NCBI GenBank assembly: GCA_035542475.1
Contig: DATKLL010000194.1
Coordinates: forward strand, 1-64,000
DNA: 64,000 nucleotides
Direction: 5' to 3'
Source: DATKLL01 sp035542475
GTDB lineage: Bacteria; Desulfobacterota; Syntrophia; Syntrophales; UBA2185
In this document: piece after piece, positions 25,044-34,571 of the stretch
How positions within the stretch are numbered: position 1 is the first letter of the stretch
Layout: every line of letters starts with the position of its first letter
Translations under genes and position numbers: made by a program
Notes under the pieces: model-generated
Told to the model about the DNA's origin: nothing
The model's input: only the letters and a program-made list of their open reading frames with translations
Databases searched by the model: none

Positions 25044-25958
25044 ATGCTGACATCATTCAAAGAGATCGTTGATGCCGCAAAGCTGGAAGGAGCAAAGAGA
25101 CTTGCGATTTATTTTGCGGAGAAGAAGGATATGGATCTGCTCAGCAAGGCCGCGGGTACCGGCCTTATCATTCCCTGCCTGGTTGGTGACGGCAAAGCGA
25201 TAGAAGACATGGTCAAGGGAGCGCCGCTCAAATCGCTGGAGCACGAAATCGTAGATGAACGAGACCCGGCCAAGGCGCTGCGCACGGCGATAGGCATTAT
25301 CCGGGAGGGCCGTGCTGACATACTTATGCAAGGCGCTAACAACCACCAGGCATTAATGGCCGCCATCACGGATGCAAAAGGCGGCCTTAAGAAGGGAAGG
25401 CTTATGAGCTATATTTCCGTCTTTCAACTGCCGAAGCAGAAGAAGCTGAGCCTTGTAACCGACACCTTCATCAACAACAGTCCGACACTCGGAGAAAAGC
25501 AACTGATTCTTGAACATGCCATCTGGCTCGCGGGTATCCTGGGAATCGACGCGCCGAAGGTCGCGGCTCTCGCGGCCATAGAGCAGATAAACCTCAACAT
25601 ACCCTCGACACTGGATGCGGCGATACTTTCCAAGATGTCAGAAAGAAAACAATTCGGGAAGGCCGTCATTGAGGGACCTATCGATATAGACTGCGCGCTC
25701 TCCGAAGCCGCAGCGGCGAGAAAGGGGCTCCGGAGCATGGTGACAGGAAACGTGGATATATATCTTGTCCCGGAAATCGACACAGGCCATCTCATGGCCG
25801 AAGCCCTCGTCTTCTTTGGAAAGCTGGAGACTGCCGGCGTAGTCATGGGGACGACAAATCCGGTCATCCTTCATCTCCCTTTTATTTCTGCTGAAAGCAG
25901 GCTCGTGGAAATCGCCATCGCTGTCTTGATGTGCCAGGAAGGAGAGAAGAATGCATAA
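25044..25958 (+). CDS. ptb: phosphate butyryltransferase-like protein 2
   Basis: 304 residues with the canonical order of phosphotransbutyrylase: RLAIYFAEKKDMDLL, IPCLVGDGKAIEDMV, LMQGANNHQALMAAI, SYISVFQLP, TDTFINNSPTLGEKQLILEHA, VAALAAIEQINLNIPSTLDA, GPIDIDCALSEAAA and PEIDTGHLMAEALVFF. It starts one base after the stop of the first copy, inside a GGGAGG context, and overlaps the kinase gene by eight bases. It would convert butyryl- or another acyl-CoA to acyl phosphate for the kinase. Confidence 0.85.
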   Translation: MLTSFKEIVDAAKLEGAKRLAIYFAEKKDMDLLSKAAGTGLIIPCLVGDGKAIEDMVKGAPLKSLEHEIVDERDPAKALRTAIGIIREGRADILMQGANNHQALMAAITDAKGGLKKGRLMSYISVFQLPKQKKLSLVTDTFINNSPTLGEKQLILEHAIWLAGILGIDAPKVAALAAIEQINLNIPSTLDAAILSKMSERKQFGKAVIEGPIDIDCALSEAAAARKGLRSMVTGNVDIYLVPEIDTGHLMAEALVFFGKLETAGVVMGTTNPVILHLPFISAESRLVEIAIAVLMCQEGEKNA

Positions 25959-27024
25959 GGAACATCGCCTGCTCGTTATCAATGTCGGCTCTACTTCAAC
26001 AAAGGTCGCCTGGTTTAAGGGAAACGACATTATGGCCCTCGACACTATCCGGTACAGCAGTGAAACACTGGCCCGCTGCTCTTCTCTTGAGGATCAGCTG
26101 TCTTTGCGCGAAAAGGACGTCCTCGAATTTTTGAAGAAAAATGGCATTGGCCTGGAAGAAGCAGACATGATTGTCAGCCGCGGCGGTCTGGGCAGGCCGT
26201 CGCCCGCGGGCGCGTATGAAATCGATGATGTCATGCGTGGGGATCTCCTGGAGGGAAAATTTGGGAAACACCCGTCAGCCCTGGGGCCGGCCATGGCCCT
26301 GGATTTCTCCAGAAAATTCGGTATGCCGGCCATTGTGGTCGATCCGCCGAGCACGGATGAATTCCAGCCTCTAGCCAGGTTATCCGGCCTTCCGGAAATT
26401 GAGAGGAAGAGCGCCCTTCACGCCCTGAATCAGAAAGCGGCAGCGCGGCGGCTCGCGGGAGAGTTGGGAAAGAAATACGAGGAAATGAATCTCATCGTGG
26501 CCCATCTGGGCGGGGGAATCACTGTCGGCGCCCACTACAAAGGAAGAGTTATTGATTGCACCCATGGACTCGCGGAAGGTCCATTCACACCGGAAAGGGC
26601 CGGTGCCCTTCCGACAACCGACCTGCTGGAAATGGCCTTTTCCGGCAAACGGGATAAGAAAGAGATTATGAACAGCCTCGTGGGACAGGGAGGCCTTTTT
26701 GCTTATCTTGGTACCAACAATGTTGAAAAGGTACAGGACATGATAAGGGCGGGGGACGAAAAGGCAAAACTGGTGTATGAGGCGATGGTATATCAGATAG
26801 CCAAGGAGATCGGCGCCATGAGCGTTGTCCTGAAGGGGGAGATCGATGGGATTATCCTGACAGGTGGTCTGGCAAACTCCGAGATGATGACAGGCTCGAT
26901 CAGGGAATGGGTCCGATTCATTGCCCCTGTATTCGTCTATCCCGGCGAGGATGAGATTGCGGCCCTTGCTGAAGGCGGACTCAGGATTTTGCGGAAGGAC
27001 GAAGAATTGAAAAAGTACTCATAA
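25951..27024 (+). CDS. buk: butyrate kinase family acyl kinase
   Basis: 357 residues of the ASKHA acetate/butyrate kinase fold: phosphate-1 motif LLVINVGSTSTKVAWF (residues 7-22), ADMIVSRGGLGRPSPAGAY, NLIVAHLGGGITVGAH (phosphate-2), CTHGLAEGPFTPERAGALP, and the adenosine motif GIILTGGLANSEMMTG. It transfers phosphate from acyl phosphate to ADP, giving ATP and acid. The substrate could be butyrate, isobutyrate or an aromatic acid. Overlap with ptb shows tight coupling. Confidence 0.9.
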   Translation: MHKEHRLLVINVGSTSTKVAWFKGNDIMALDTIRYSSETLARCSSLEDQLSLREKDVLEFLKKNGIGLEEADMIVSRGGLGRPSPAGAYEIDDVMRGDLLEGKFGKHPSALGPAMALDFSRKFGMPAIVVDPPSTDEFQPLARLSGLPEIERKSALHALNQKAAARRLAGELGKKYEEMNLIVAHLGGGITVGAHYKGRVIDCTHGLAEGPFTPERAGALPTTDLLEMAFSGKRDKKEIMNSLVGQGGLFAYLGTNNVEKVQDMIRAGDEKAKLVYEAMVYQIAKEIGAMSVVLKGEIDGIILTGGLANSEMMTGSIREWVRFIAPVFVYPGEDEIAALAEGGLRILRKDEELKKYS

Positions 27025-27106
27025 GGTATAACGCCTTATAAGGCCATGCCCAGGCGGTAACAGACCTGTTCCCGTATGCAGCTGGTTCTAAGCATATCTA
27101 TCATCA

Positions 27107-28771
27107 TTAACTTTTAAAATTTGCTTCGATGTCGTGAAATAAAGAGGATCCCAGTTTCTCCTTTCTTGTGTCGAACATCCTCCTGCTGCCGCATCGCGCC
27201 TCCTTCGCTTCTTTAAGGAAATATCGCAAGAGTTTCAGGTCGCTGCTGCTGCGAATGCCGGCCTTTTGATCCTTTGATATCTTCGCCAGTACGGACAGTA
27301 TGCCAAAGATGTAAAGGCTCAATGTCGTCACACGCCTCAGGAAGAATTCCCTCTCTCCCACCTTTTCTCCATAGAAGATCATCCCCAGCAGGAGCAGGCG
27401 TTTGATTGTCCGTATATTAGCCTTGACCAGTGCCACAGCTTTACTCACAACCTTTTCGCCCGCATCCAGGCGCCAGGGCATTCCTTCAAAACTGGACAGG
27501 AATTCATTCAAGATGAATATCCAGCGGGAAAACCCATGATGCGAGCGGATTTGCTTTCTCAGTCTTCCGAGGAGGAAGAGGGCCGGATAGACGGAATGGA
27601 TTTCCGTCGTCCCTTCAAATATAGGCACGACACGGAAATCGCGCATCCGCTTTTCATAGGGCTGTGTAGAAAGATAGCCGGAACCTCCGGCCACCTGAAG
27701 GGCATCGTAAAGAACGTCCCAGGCCCGCGTCGAGCCGAACAGCTTGCAGTGTGATGTTTCAATAACCGGATCTTCCGTCGGTGCCGGTTCGAGAAGATTC
27801 GCGGTAAAATAATTCATGCACGAACAGACGAAGCCGTGAACCCGGGCATTGATGATCTTCTCCTGCACGAGGGGGAAATTCCTGATGGGGACACCAAACT
27901 GAATCCTGGAGCCTGCCCGCTTGAGCATATCTTTTATGGACACATCAATGAGGCCGGCAGACACGGCTCCGAGGGCGAGCCTTCCGTAGTTGAGAACGGC
28001 CAGGGCGATCTTGTAACCTTCTCCCGGCTTGCCCAGCAAATTCTCCACCGGGACGTGAACATTGTGAAATTGAACGGTGGCGGTGGAACTGGCTTTTATC
28101 CCCATCTTGGGCATGTCCTTCCCGACCTTAACACCTTCCCATGCCATCTCCACAATGAAAGCGCCCATGGAACCCGGATGCGCCGGGTCCATCTGGGCAA
28201 AAACGGTGAGGCCGCGCGAGTAGTTTGCATTCGTGATGTACGTTTTCGTGCCGTTGAGAATATAGTACTTTCCATCACCGGATAATTCGGCCTTCGTTTC
28301 AATATGTCTCGCGTCGGAGCCGAAATTCGGTTCCGTGAGGGCGTAGGAAAAGATCATCTCCCCTGAGGCGGCAAGGGGGAGGTACCGACGCTTTTGATCT
28401 TCGGTCCCGAACATTTCAATACCCTTGATGCCGATAAAGAGGTGGGCAAGGAAGACAATCGCGGTGGCTACGTCCAGTGCCGATATCTCTTCGACTAACC
28501 GGACGCAGTTGACAAGGTCTATACCCAACCCGCCATAGTCTTCGGCAACAGTGATGCCGAAAAAGCCTTTCCTTCTCATCTCCAGAAGCAGCTCATCGGG
28601 TATGCGGCCATCCTCCTCAATCTTCTGCAGAGAATGATCCTTGAATATCTCCCGGTAGGCTTGCAGGAGAGACTGAACCTTATCCGAATCCAGGGGTTCA
28701 TGAAAGGAGTCAAAGACCGCCCTGTCAAGGTTACCTTTCAATATCTTTTCCATGAAGCTGCCCGATGCCAT
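27107..28771 (-). CDS. acyl-CoA dehydrogenase (long, ACAD9/VLCAD-like layout)
   Basis: 554 residues. Dehydrogenase core: GFFGITVAEDYGGLG, FSYALTEPNFGSDARHIETKA, KTYITNANYSRGLTVFAQ, MGIKASSTATVQFHNVHVP, QFGVPIRNFPLVQEKI and the catalytic glutamate in PIFEGTTEIH (residue ~400). About 130 extra C-terminal residues form a helical domain, as in long-chain ACADs. It would oxidise an acyl-CoA to the 2-enoyl-CoA, passing electrons to ETF. GGAAGGAGG precedes ATG 28771; the longer frame overlaps the patatin gene and is rejected. It follows that gene by 59 bases. Confidence 0.9.
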   Translation of the reverse strand: MASGSFMEKILKGNLDRAVFDSFHEPLDSDKVQSLLQAYREIFKDHSLQKIEEDGRIPDELLLEMRRKGFFGITVAEDYGGLGIDLVNCVRLVEEISALDVATAIVFLAHLFIGIKGIEMFGTEDQKRRYLPLAASGEMIFSYALTEPNFGSDARHIETKAELSGDGKYYILNGTKTYITNANYSRGLTVFAQMDPAHPGSMGAFIVEMAWEGVKVGKDMPKMGIKASSTATVQFHNVHVPVENLLGKPGEGYKIALAVLNYGRLALGAVSAGLIDVSIKDMLKRAGSRIQFGVPIRNFPLVQEKIINARVHGFVCSCMNYFTANLLEPAPTEDPVIETSHCKLFGSTRAWDVLYDALQVAGGSGYLSTQPYEKRMRDFRVVPIFEGTTEIHSVYPALFLLGRLRKQIRSHHGFSRWIFILNEFLSSFEGMPWRLDAGEKVVSKAVALVKANIRTIKRLLLLGMIFYGEKVGEREFFLRRVTTLSLYIFGILSVLAKISKDQKAGIRSSSDLKLLRYFLKEAKEARCGSRRMFDTRKEKLGSSLFHDIEANFKS

Positions 28772-28830
28772 TATTTGCCTCCTTCCGTTCGATACCGCTG
28801 TTGTTCCATTAAATTCCTTCTCTGCCTGAT

Positions 28831-29976
28831 TCACGCAAGCAATGCCGCTATCTGCTCCCTGTGGGCGTTTGCGTCGGCCGCACCAATTTCCATAAGATTT
28901 TGTACATAGCCCGGGACGAACATGACCATGCTGAGCCAATCAAAATTTTCCGTTTTATGAGCACCGAGTCCCCGCATTAAAAAATGGAACAGCCGGGGCA
29001 ATTCCTGTTCAAATTTTCCCGCTATCTTCCCCAGATGGACGGAGGGGCGCAAAACAAACGCCCGAACCAGACGGAGATTATTCTCCTCCGTTAATGATCT
29101 TTTCTCAAGGATGCGGTTGACCCGCTCGAGTCCCAGAGCATCATGATCAAGGAAATCCAGAAAAATCGCATTCATCAGGACACCCATTATGTGTGCAATG
29201 GACGGATAACCGAGATTTACTTCAGAACGCGCCTCTTGCACAGAGGACTTATAACGATTTGAGATTGCCAGGATTCGCCCTGCACCAAGATGCAGGGAGG
29301 GCGAAAGTGGGGCTGATTGGCGAATGCCGCCGTCACCGTACCATGAATCATCAACCTTAATCGCTGGAAAGAAAATAGGCAGAGCCGAGGAAGCCATAAT
29401 CTGTTCAACCGTAATTTCAGTCATAAGGCTGTGCCTGTCCGGCCTTTCCCACATTTCGATATTCTTTCCCTGAACCCATGTTACTGTTTGACCTGTCGTA
29501 TAGTTTGTAGCCGTGATGGCAAGGGCTTTCAGTTTTTGCTGTCTTATATTTTCGCGGATTCCTGCTATTCCGCCGCCTGATGATTTGAATCCCCTCTCCA
29601 GCAGTCTTCTCAGAGGCGATGTATCCACCAACCCTTTTGGAAATCCGGTCCTTGCAACACCTCCGGATAAAAGAGAAAACCCCCAGCGCAAGACGCTTTT
29701 TGATAGGCTCAATGCATCCACATTAAATACACGATCGATCTTAACTTTAAGCCAGAGGTCGCTCAGGGCATTTACGGCTTCTGCAAATGTACCCTGATGA
29801 TTGGCAATAAAAGTCGCGTTGATGGCACCGGCGGAAACACCTGTTAATATCGGGATTTTGATGTGAGGGAAATGTTCTGCAAGGGAAACCAAAAAGCCGA
29901 CCTGATAGGCAGCATGCGCTCCTCCCCCGCTTAACACAAGTGCTAGATCATTATCATTGCTGCTCAACGGCCACAC
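28831..29976 (-). CDS. patatin-like phospholipase
   Basis: 381 residues. LALVLSGGGAHAAYQVGFL (oxyanion glycine-rich loop, ~12-30), nucleophile elbow TGVSAGAIN with Ser ~46, and the catalytic aspartate in YGDGGIRQSAPL (~212). This Ser-Asp dyad defines patatin-type lipid acyl hydrolases, here without a signal peptide. It lies just upstream of the acyl-CoA dehydrogenase gene on the same strand, suggesting release of fatty acids feeding beta-oxidation, although that link is inference. Confidence 0.88.
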   Translation of the reverse strand: MWPLSSNDNDLALVLSGGGAHAAYQVGFLVSLAEHFPHIKIPILTGVSAGAINATFIANHQGTFAEAVNALSDLWLKVKIDRVFNVDALSLSKSVLRWGFSLLSGGVARTGFPKGLVDTSPLRRLLERGFKSSGGGIAGIRENIRQQKLKALAITATNYTTGQTVTWVQGKNIEMWERPDRHSLMTEITVEQIMASSALPIFFPAIKVDDSWYGDGGIRQSAPLSPSLHLGAGRILAISNRYKSSVQEARSEVNLGYPSIAHIMGVLMNAIFLDFLDHDALGLERVNRILEKRSLTEENNLRLVRAFVLRPSVHLGKIAGKFEQELPRLFHFLMRGLGAHKTENFDWLSMVMFVPGYVQNLMEIGAADANAHREQIAALLA

Positions 29977-30198
29977 CTGTCTTGAGGTTTAGCAAATAAC
30001 TTAATCTACGTTTATAATATGTATCACATTTTAAGCCGGAGTTCCGCGATTATTTTATCGGACCAAAGCACCTGGCAGAATGGTCCCGGCTGCAAGAATC
30101 TTATGCTCATTTAAAATATGGAGTGTCGCAAAAGAACAATTTTTGATAATATCAGCCCATTCAATAAAATTTTTCATGCCGGCATACGGGAGGAACCT

Positions 30199-30486
30199 AT
30201 GGTTATCATCTTTGGCAAGTATATCAAACCACTGGAAGTCATCGATGCCCTTCTGGCGGATCACCGAAGATTTCTGGACACCTTCTTAAAAGAGTCAAAA
30301 TTCATCTGCTATGGACCTCAAAATCCGAGGGTCGGCGGAGTGATCCTTGCGAACGCGGGTCTTGATGAAGTGCGGGAAATCCTGAAGAGAGATCCTTTTT
30401 ACATTAATGAGGCCGTCGAATATCAGTTTGTTGAATTCTCACCAATCAAGTGTGATGGTAATTTCTTAAACCTCAGCAAAAGCTAA
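30199..30486 (+). CDS. YCII-related (YciI) domain protein
   Basis: 95 residues of the small dimeric alpha-beta barrel YCII fold: MVIIFGKYIKPLEVIDALLADHRRFLD at the N-terminus with the conserved histidine in the DHR triplet near residue 22, GGVILANAGLDEVREIL and DPFYINEAVEYQFVEFSPI. The N-terminal segment given here is described across its parts; the key residues are the DHR triplet and the DPF motif. ATG 30199 follows GGGAGG; the longer frame from 30118 has no such site. Function unknown for the family. Confidence 0.8.
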   Translation: MVIIFGKYIKPLEVIDALLADHRRFLDTFLKESKFICYGPQNPRVGGVILANAGLDEVREILKRDPFYINEAVEYQFVEFSPIKCDGNFLNLSKS

Positions 30487-30609
30487 ATATACGAAATAGG
30501 GGACGGTTGTATATTCGGTAACTGGTGATCATTCGTCAGATTTATGAAATGACAAGCAGGCGGGATTTTGGAATTGTGGAATCGTTTGCTCCGTTAATGT
30601 GGAGGTGTG

Positions 30610-31431
30610 ATGGCCGTTAAACCAAAAGACGCTGCCACGGTGATTATCCTGAGGCAGTTGCCGAATTCAGATAACGGAAACTTTGAGGTCCTGATGGTCC
30701 TGAGGCATCCGCGCAGCAGATTTGTCCCCGGTTCCTATGTATTCCCCGGCGGCTGTCTTGATCATGAAGATTATTCACCGGAAGTGGAGAAGGTTTGTAC
30801 CGGTATCGACCCGAAAAAAGCGCACACCATACTCCGCAACATGTCTTCGCCATACAAGGCCCTGGGCGCATGGGTAGCAGCTATCCGTGAAACATTCGAA
30901 GAGGTTGGCCTGCTTCTGGCCTATCGCAGTGACGGAACCATGGTTTCTTTCGATTCGGAAGATGTCATCAATAAATTCCGGTTGTATCGGCAGAAACTGC
31001 AAGCAGAAGAAGTCACTCTGACAACCATCCTCCGGAATGAGAAGCTGACACTGGCTGCCGACCGTCTTCACTACTTTTCCCACTGGATCACGCCTGAACT
31101 TTTACCCCTTCGTTACGATGTCAGATTCTTTATCGCTGAGATGCCCCCGCATCAGGAAGCAATCCATGACGGGATTGAAATAATGAGACATGTCTGGCTT
31201 ACTCCCCGTAAAATCCTCGCTGACTATAGTCAGCAGAGGTTTAACATGGTTGTCCCCACCCTTGTGACGATTGAAGAACTTTCCCGCTACAAAACTATTC
31301 AAGAAGTCATTGCTTCTACGATAAACAAGAAAATCAACGGCATTCTTACCGTCATGATCGATGAAGAAGGTGGGATTGTCGAGTATACGCCTGATGGGCG
31401 GATTTTCAAAAATATGCCGCCCTCGGTTTAG
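30610..31431 (+). CDS. NUDIX hydrolase, NUDT7/19-like
   Basis: 273 residues. The NUDIX box is split by an insert: VFPGGCLDHEDYS (~42-54) and, about 40 residues later, VAAIRETFEEVGLLLAY with the REx2EEVG core. This large insert is typical of NUDT19/NUDT7-type CoA and nucleoside diphosphate hydrolases. HPRSRFVPGSY upstream also fits. ATG 30610 follows GGAGG. A CoA-pyrophosphatase role would fit the acyl-CoA-rich setting but is inference. It converges with the histidine kinase gene. Confidence 0.85.
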   Translation: MAVKPKDAATVIILRQLPNSDNGNFEVLMVLRHPRSRFVPGSYVFPGGCLDHEDYSPEVEKVCTGIDPKKAHTILRNMSSPYKALGAWVAAIRETFEEVGLLLAYRSDGTMVSFDSEDVINKFRLYRQKLQAEEVTLTTILRNEKLTLAADRLHYFSHWITPELLPLRYDVRFFIAEMPPHQEAIHDGIEIMRHVWLTPRKILADYSQQRFNMVVPTLVTIEELSRYKTIQEVIASTINKKINGILTVMIDEEGGIVEYTPDGRIFKNMPPSV

Positions 31432-31482
31432 CAGCAATTCTTGCCAAACCCCTCACTGACAACAGTTCATAAAGGCGAGTCT

Positions 31483-34400
31483 TTAAGCTTTCCCCCCGAG
31501 GACTTCCCTGACTTTCTGCGACAGTACGGCAACACTTGCCGGCTTTTGAATAAAACCCCGACAACCCCGCGCCATGATACCGGATGCTTCACCGTTTATA
31601 CTATATCCGCTGGAAAGAATCACTTTGACTATCGGATTAATTTCCTTAAGGCGGTCGAAAGTCTCTCCACCACCCATGTCAGGCATTATCATATCCAGGA
31701 TGACGAGATCGATTATGTCCTTGTTCTCCTGATAAATTTTGAGAGCCTCGCGGCCATTGACAGCAAACAGAACTTGATATCCCAACTCTTCCAGTATCTC
31801 TTTTGTAACTTCGACGATTGCCCTCTCATCATCAACCAGAAGAATAGTTTCCCGGCCTTTAAGGATGACTTCTTTCGGTCTTTCCTCTTTCATAATCTCT
31901 TTCCCCGAAGCAGGCAGATAGACGTTGAAGACTGTGCCTTTGCCTTCTTCGCTGTATACATTGATATAGCCATTATGGCCTTTGACAATACCGTATACCA
32001 TGGCGAGCCCAAGTCCAGTCCCTCTTCCCATCTCTTTTGTTGTAAAGAATGGTTCGAAGATCCTTTCTTTCGTCTTCTCATCCATACCTACCCCCGTGTC
32101 GGCCACCGAGATTTTTACATATCTGCCGGCTTTCATATAAAAAGCCCTCCTGTCGGTTTCTCCGATGGCCTGGTTGGTCGTCTCCAGATAAATATGTCCT
32201 CCTCCCGGCATGGCCTGCCATGCATTGACATAGAGGTTCATGAGAATCTGCTCCATTTGAGGTGTATCCGCTTCCACAGCCCACAGTGCTTTCTCATATT
32301 TCTTGTGGATCAAAATCTCCTTCCTGGTCCTACCGAACATTATTGAGCTCCTGTCAACGATCTCGTTCAGGTTTATGGGCTTCAACTCATATTTACCCAC
32401 ACGAGCAAACCCCAGCAGCTGCTTTGTCAGCCCTGATCCTGCAATTACCTGATCTTCGATGGCCTTCAGTTTCTCATACCGGGGATCGCTGTGAGCTGTG
32501 TTCATCAGCATCAGCGAGGTGTTCCCCTGAATAGCCATAAGGAGATTATTAAAGTCGTGAGCAATGCCCCCGGCAAGCGTTCCGATCGCCTCCATCTTCT
32601 GGGCCTGCTGAAGCCGGGCTTCAAGATTTTTTCGATCGGTGTTGTTGCGGAAACACTCGATTGCTGCGATAATTTTACCGCTGGAATCACGCAATACCGA
32701 GGCCGTTGCCGACAGATGTATATTACCGCGAGGTAAATTTGGTGTATAGGCCTCTCCAAAAATAATATCTCCTGTCCTGCGAATGGCGGTGTATTCTTTT
32801 TCCCTTTCCGGATCCGGATTAAGGGCGAGATCGATGAGAATGGGCCTTCTCTCACCATAGAAAGGAAGGGCGTATTCATAATTGCCTTTCCCGAGCATAT
32901 CTTCAGCCTTGACCTCTGTCATGGCCTCTATGGCCCGGTTCCAGGCAATCACCTTGCCGTCCCTGTCGATAACAAGAGTAGCATCAGGCAGGAACTCGAT
33001 AATATCCGACAACCGTCTCCGGGATTCAATCTGGGCTTCCTCCGCCCTCTTTTGCTCGGTAATATCGCGGATCGACTCGATAGCGCCCGCGATATTACCC
33101 TTGCTGTCATACAAGGGACGTGCATTCCCCCAGAGTATGCGGGTTCCTTTACCCTTTATCGGTCCATTAGCCTCTCCCCATATAATGTCTCCATCCCTTC
33201 TGACAAATTGATATTTCCTCTTGATCTCTTCATCGGGACTAAATACGAGATTAATCAAAATCGGTCTGCGAACCCCATAAAAGGGCAAGGCATACTCATA
33301 CTGCCCTTTGCCGAGTATGGATTCGGCTTTGACTCCCGTCATCTCTTCAATAGCCCGGTTCCAGGCAATAACCTTTCCGTCCAGGTCGATGGCAAAGGTC
33401 GCATCTGGCAGGAACTCGATAATGTCGGCGAGCCTTCTCTCCGATTCCCTCAGGGCTTCTTCCATCCGCTTGCGCTCCGTAATATCTGTCAGCATTGCGA
33501 AAGAACCCTCAAATCTTCCATCTTCAGCGATTATGGGTGAGGCGGATATGATAGTCCAGCATTCACTGCCGTCTTTGCGCTGCAAGCGGCGCTCGAAAAT
33601 TTCTTTCATTCCCTGACGTCGGTGCTCCATCCTTTGTTGAGAATCATCGAGGTCTTCCGTAAACAGAAAATATACGAGCGGTTTGCCTACCATCTCCTCA
33701 ACGGTGTAGCCGAGCATGTCTGCTATTTTTTGATTTGCATGAGTAAGATTAAAATCGGCATCCATGATCCATATCCCCTCGGTGGCGGTTGCGACAATCC
33801 GGCGATACTCGTATTCGCTCTTTCGCAGGGCCTCCTCCATCCGCTTGCGGTTGGTGATATCCCGGCCTATACCCTGCCGGCCTGAGGGATTACCTTCCCG
33901 GTCATAGAGTGTTGAAATATTAAACTCCACGGAAAGCACCGTACCATCCTTTCGCATGAGGTCGATTTCATAAGCGGGAATAAACTCCCCTCCCATGGCC
34001 CTTCGGAAAGTATTTTTTATCCACTCATTATACTCCGGGGCAACGATGCCGTTTAGAGGCTTCCCAAGCAATTCACCGTGGCCGTATCCCAGGGTTTGCT
34101 CAAGTGTCGGGTTTGCATAAATGAGAATCCCTTTTTTGTCGACTGTATAGATCATGTCACTTGTATTTTCGACCAGAGCCCGGTAACTTCCCAATGTATT
34201 TTTCAACAATGACAATGAAAAAACAAAAATAAGGAAGAGACCAAGTGTAATCAACTCATCCCATAAACCGATCAAGGGATGTGAAAATATTTTTCCCGTC
34301 TCTGCATTTGCCATGTAAATGACTATAGTACTGACAATGGAGATTAATACTCCGCTTCTTCTATCCGTAAACCAGGTAACTAGTGAAATCGGAATTAAGT

Positions 34401-34551
34401 AAAAAATAATAAGCTGAATCTCATACCCCGTCAGGTAATCCAATATCCCTATAAAGGCAGCTAAAATCAATCCATACAAGTTTAGAAGAAACTTCGACTG
34501 TCTTCCCGCATAGTTTGATAACTGTTCAATATATGCCTCTAAAGTTTTCAT
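31483..34551 (-). CDS. hybrid sensor histidine kinase, 4 PAS + HK + REC
   Basis: 1022 residues. About four to five N-terminal membrane helices (residues ~20-120), then four PAS domains (~125-235, 245-365, 370-495, 500-625), a HisKA dimerisation domain with phospho-acceptor in LAGGIAHDFNNLL (~650), an ATPase domain (MNLYVNAWQAMPGG, DTGVGMDEKTKERIFEPFF, GTGLGLAMVYGIV), and a receiver domain with the aspartate in VILDMIMPDMGG (~955). PAS 3 and PAS 4 are recent duplicates. It would autophosphorylate and relay to its own receiver; no output domain or partner is adjacent. Confidence 0.92.
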   Translation of the reverse strand: MKTLEAYIEQLSNYAGRQSKFLLNLYGLILAAFIGILDYLTGYEIQLIIFYLIPISLVTWFTDRRSGVLISIVSTIVIYMANAETGKIFSHPLIGLWDELITLGLFLIFVFSLSLLKNTLGSYRALVENTSDMIYTVDKKGILIYANPTLEQTLGYGHGELLGKPLNGIVAPEYNEWIKNTFRRAMGGEFIPAYEIDLMRKDGTVLSVEFNISTLYDREGNPSGRQGIGRDITNRKRMEEALRKSEYEYRRIVATATEGIWIMDADFNLTHANQKIADMLGYTVEEMVGKPLVYFLFTEDLDDSQQRMEHRRQGMKEIFERRLQRKDGSECWTIISASPIIAEDGRFEGSFAMLTDITERKRMEEALRESERRLADIIEFLPDATFAIDLDGKVIAWNRAIEEMTGVKAESILGKGQYEYALPFYGVRRPILINLVFSPDEEIKRKYQFVRRDGDIIWGEANGPIKGKGTRILWGNARPLYDSKGNIAGAIESIRDITEQKRAEEAQIESRRRLSDIIEFLPDATLVIDRDGKVIAWNRAIEAMTEVKAEDMLGKGNYEYALPFYGERRPILIDLALNPDPEREKEYTAIRRTGDIIFGEAYTPNLPRGNIHLSATASVLRDSSGKIIAAIECFRNNTDRKNLEARLQQAQKMEAIGTLAGGIAHDFNNLLMAIQGNTSLMLMNTAHSDPRYEKLKAIEDQVIAGSGLTKQLLGFARVGKYELKPINLNEIVDRSSIMFGRTRKEILIHKKYEKALWAVEADTPQMEQILMNLYVNAWQAMPGGGHIYLETTNQAIGETDRRAFYMKAGRYVKISVADTGVGMDEKTKERIFEPFFTTKEMGRGTGLGLAMVYGIVKGHNGYINVYSEEGKGTVFNVYLPASGKEIMKEERPKEVILKGRETILLVDDERAIVEVTKEILEELGYQVLFAVNGREALKIYQENKDIIDLVILDMIMPDMGGGETFDRLKEINPIVKVILSSGYSINGEASGIMARGCRGFIQKPASVAVLSQKVREVLGGKA

Positions 34552-34571
34552 AGGCCTTTCCGGGAAATTAA

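Noticed and set aside
31441..32346. 301-codon plus-strand frame opposite the histidine kinase.
   Set aside because: It lies antisense to a clear ATPase-receiver region and resembles no protein.
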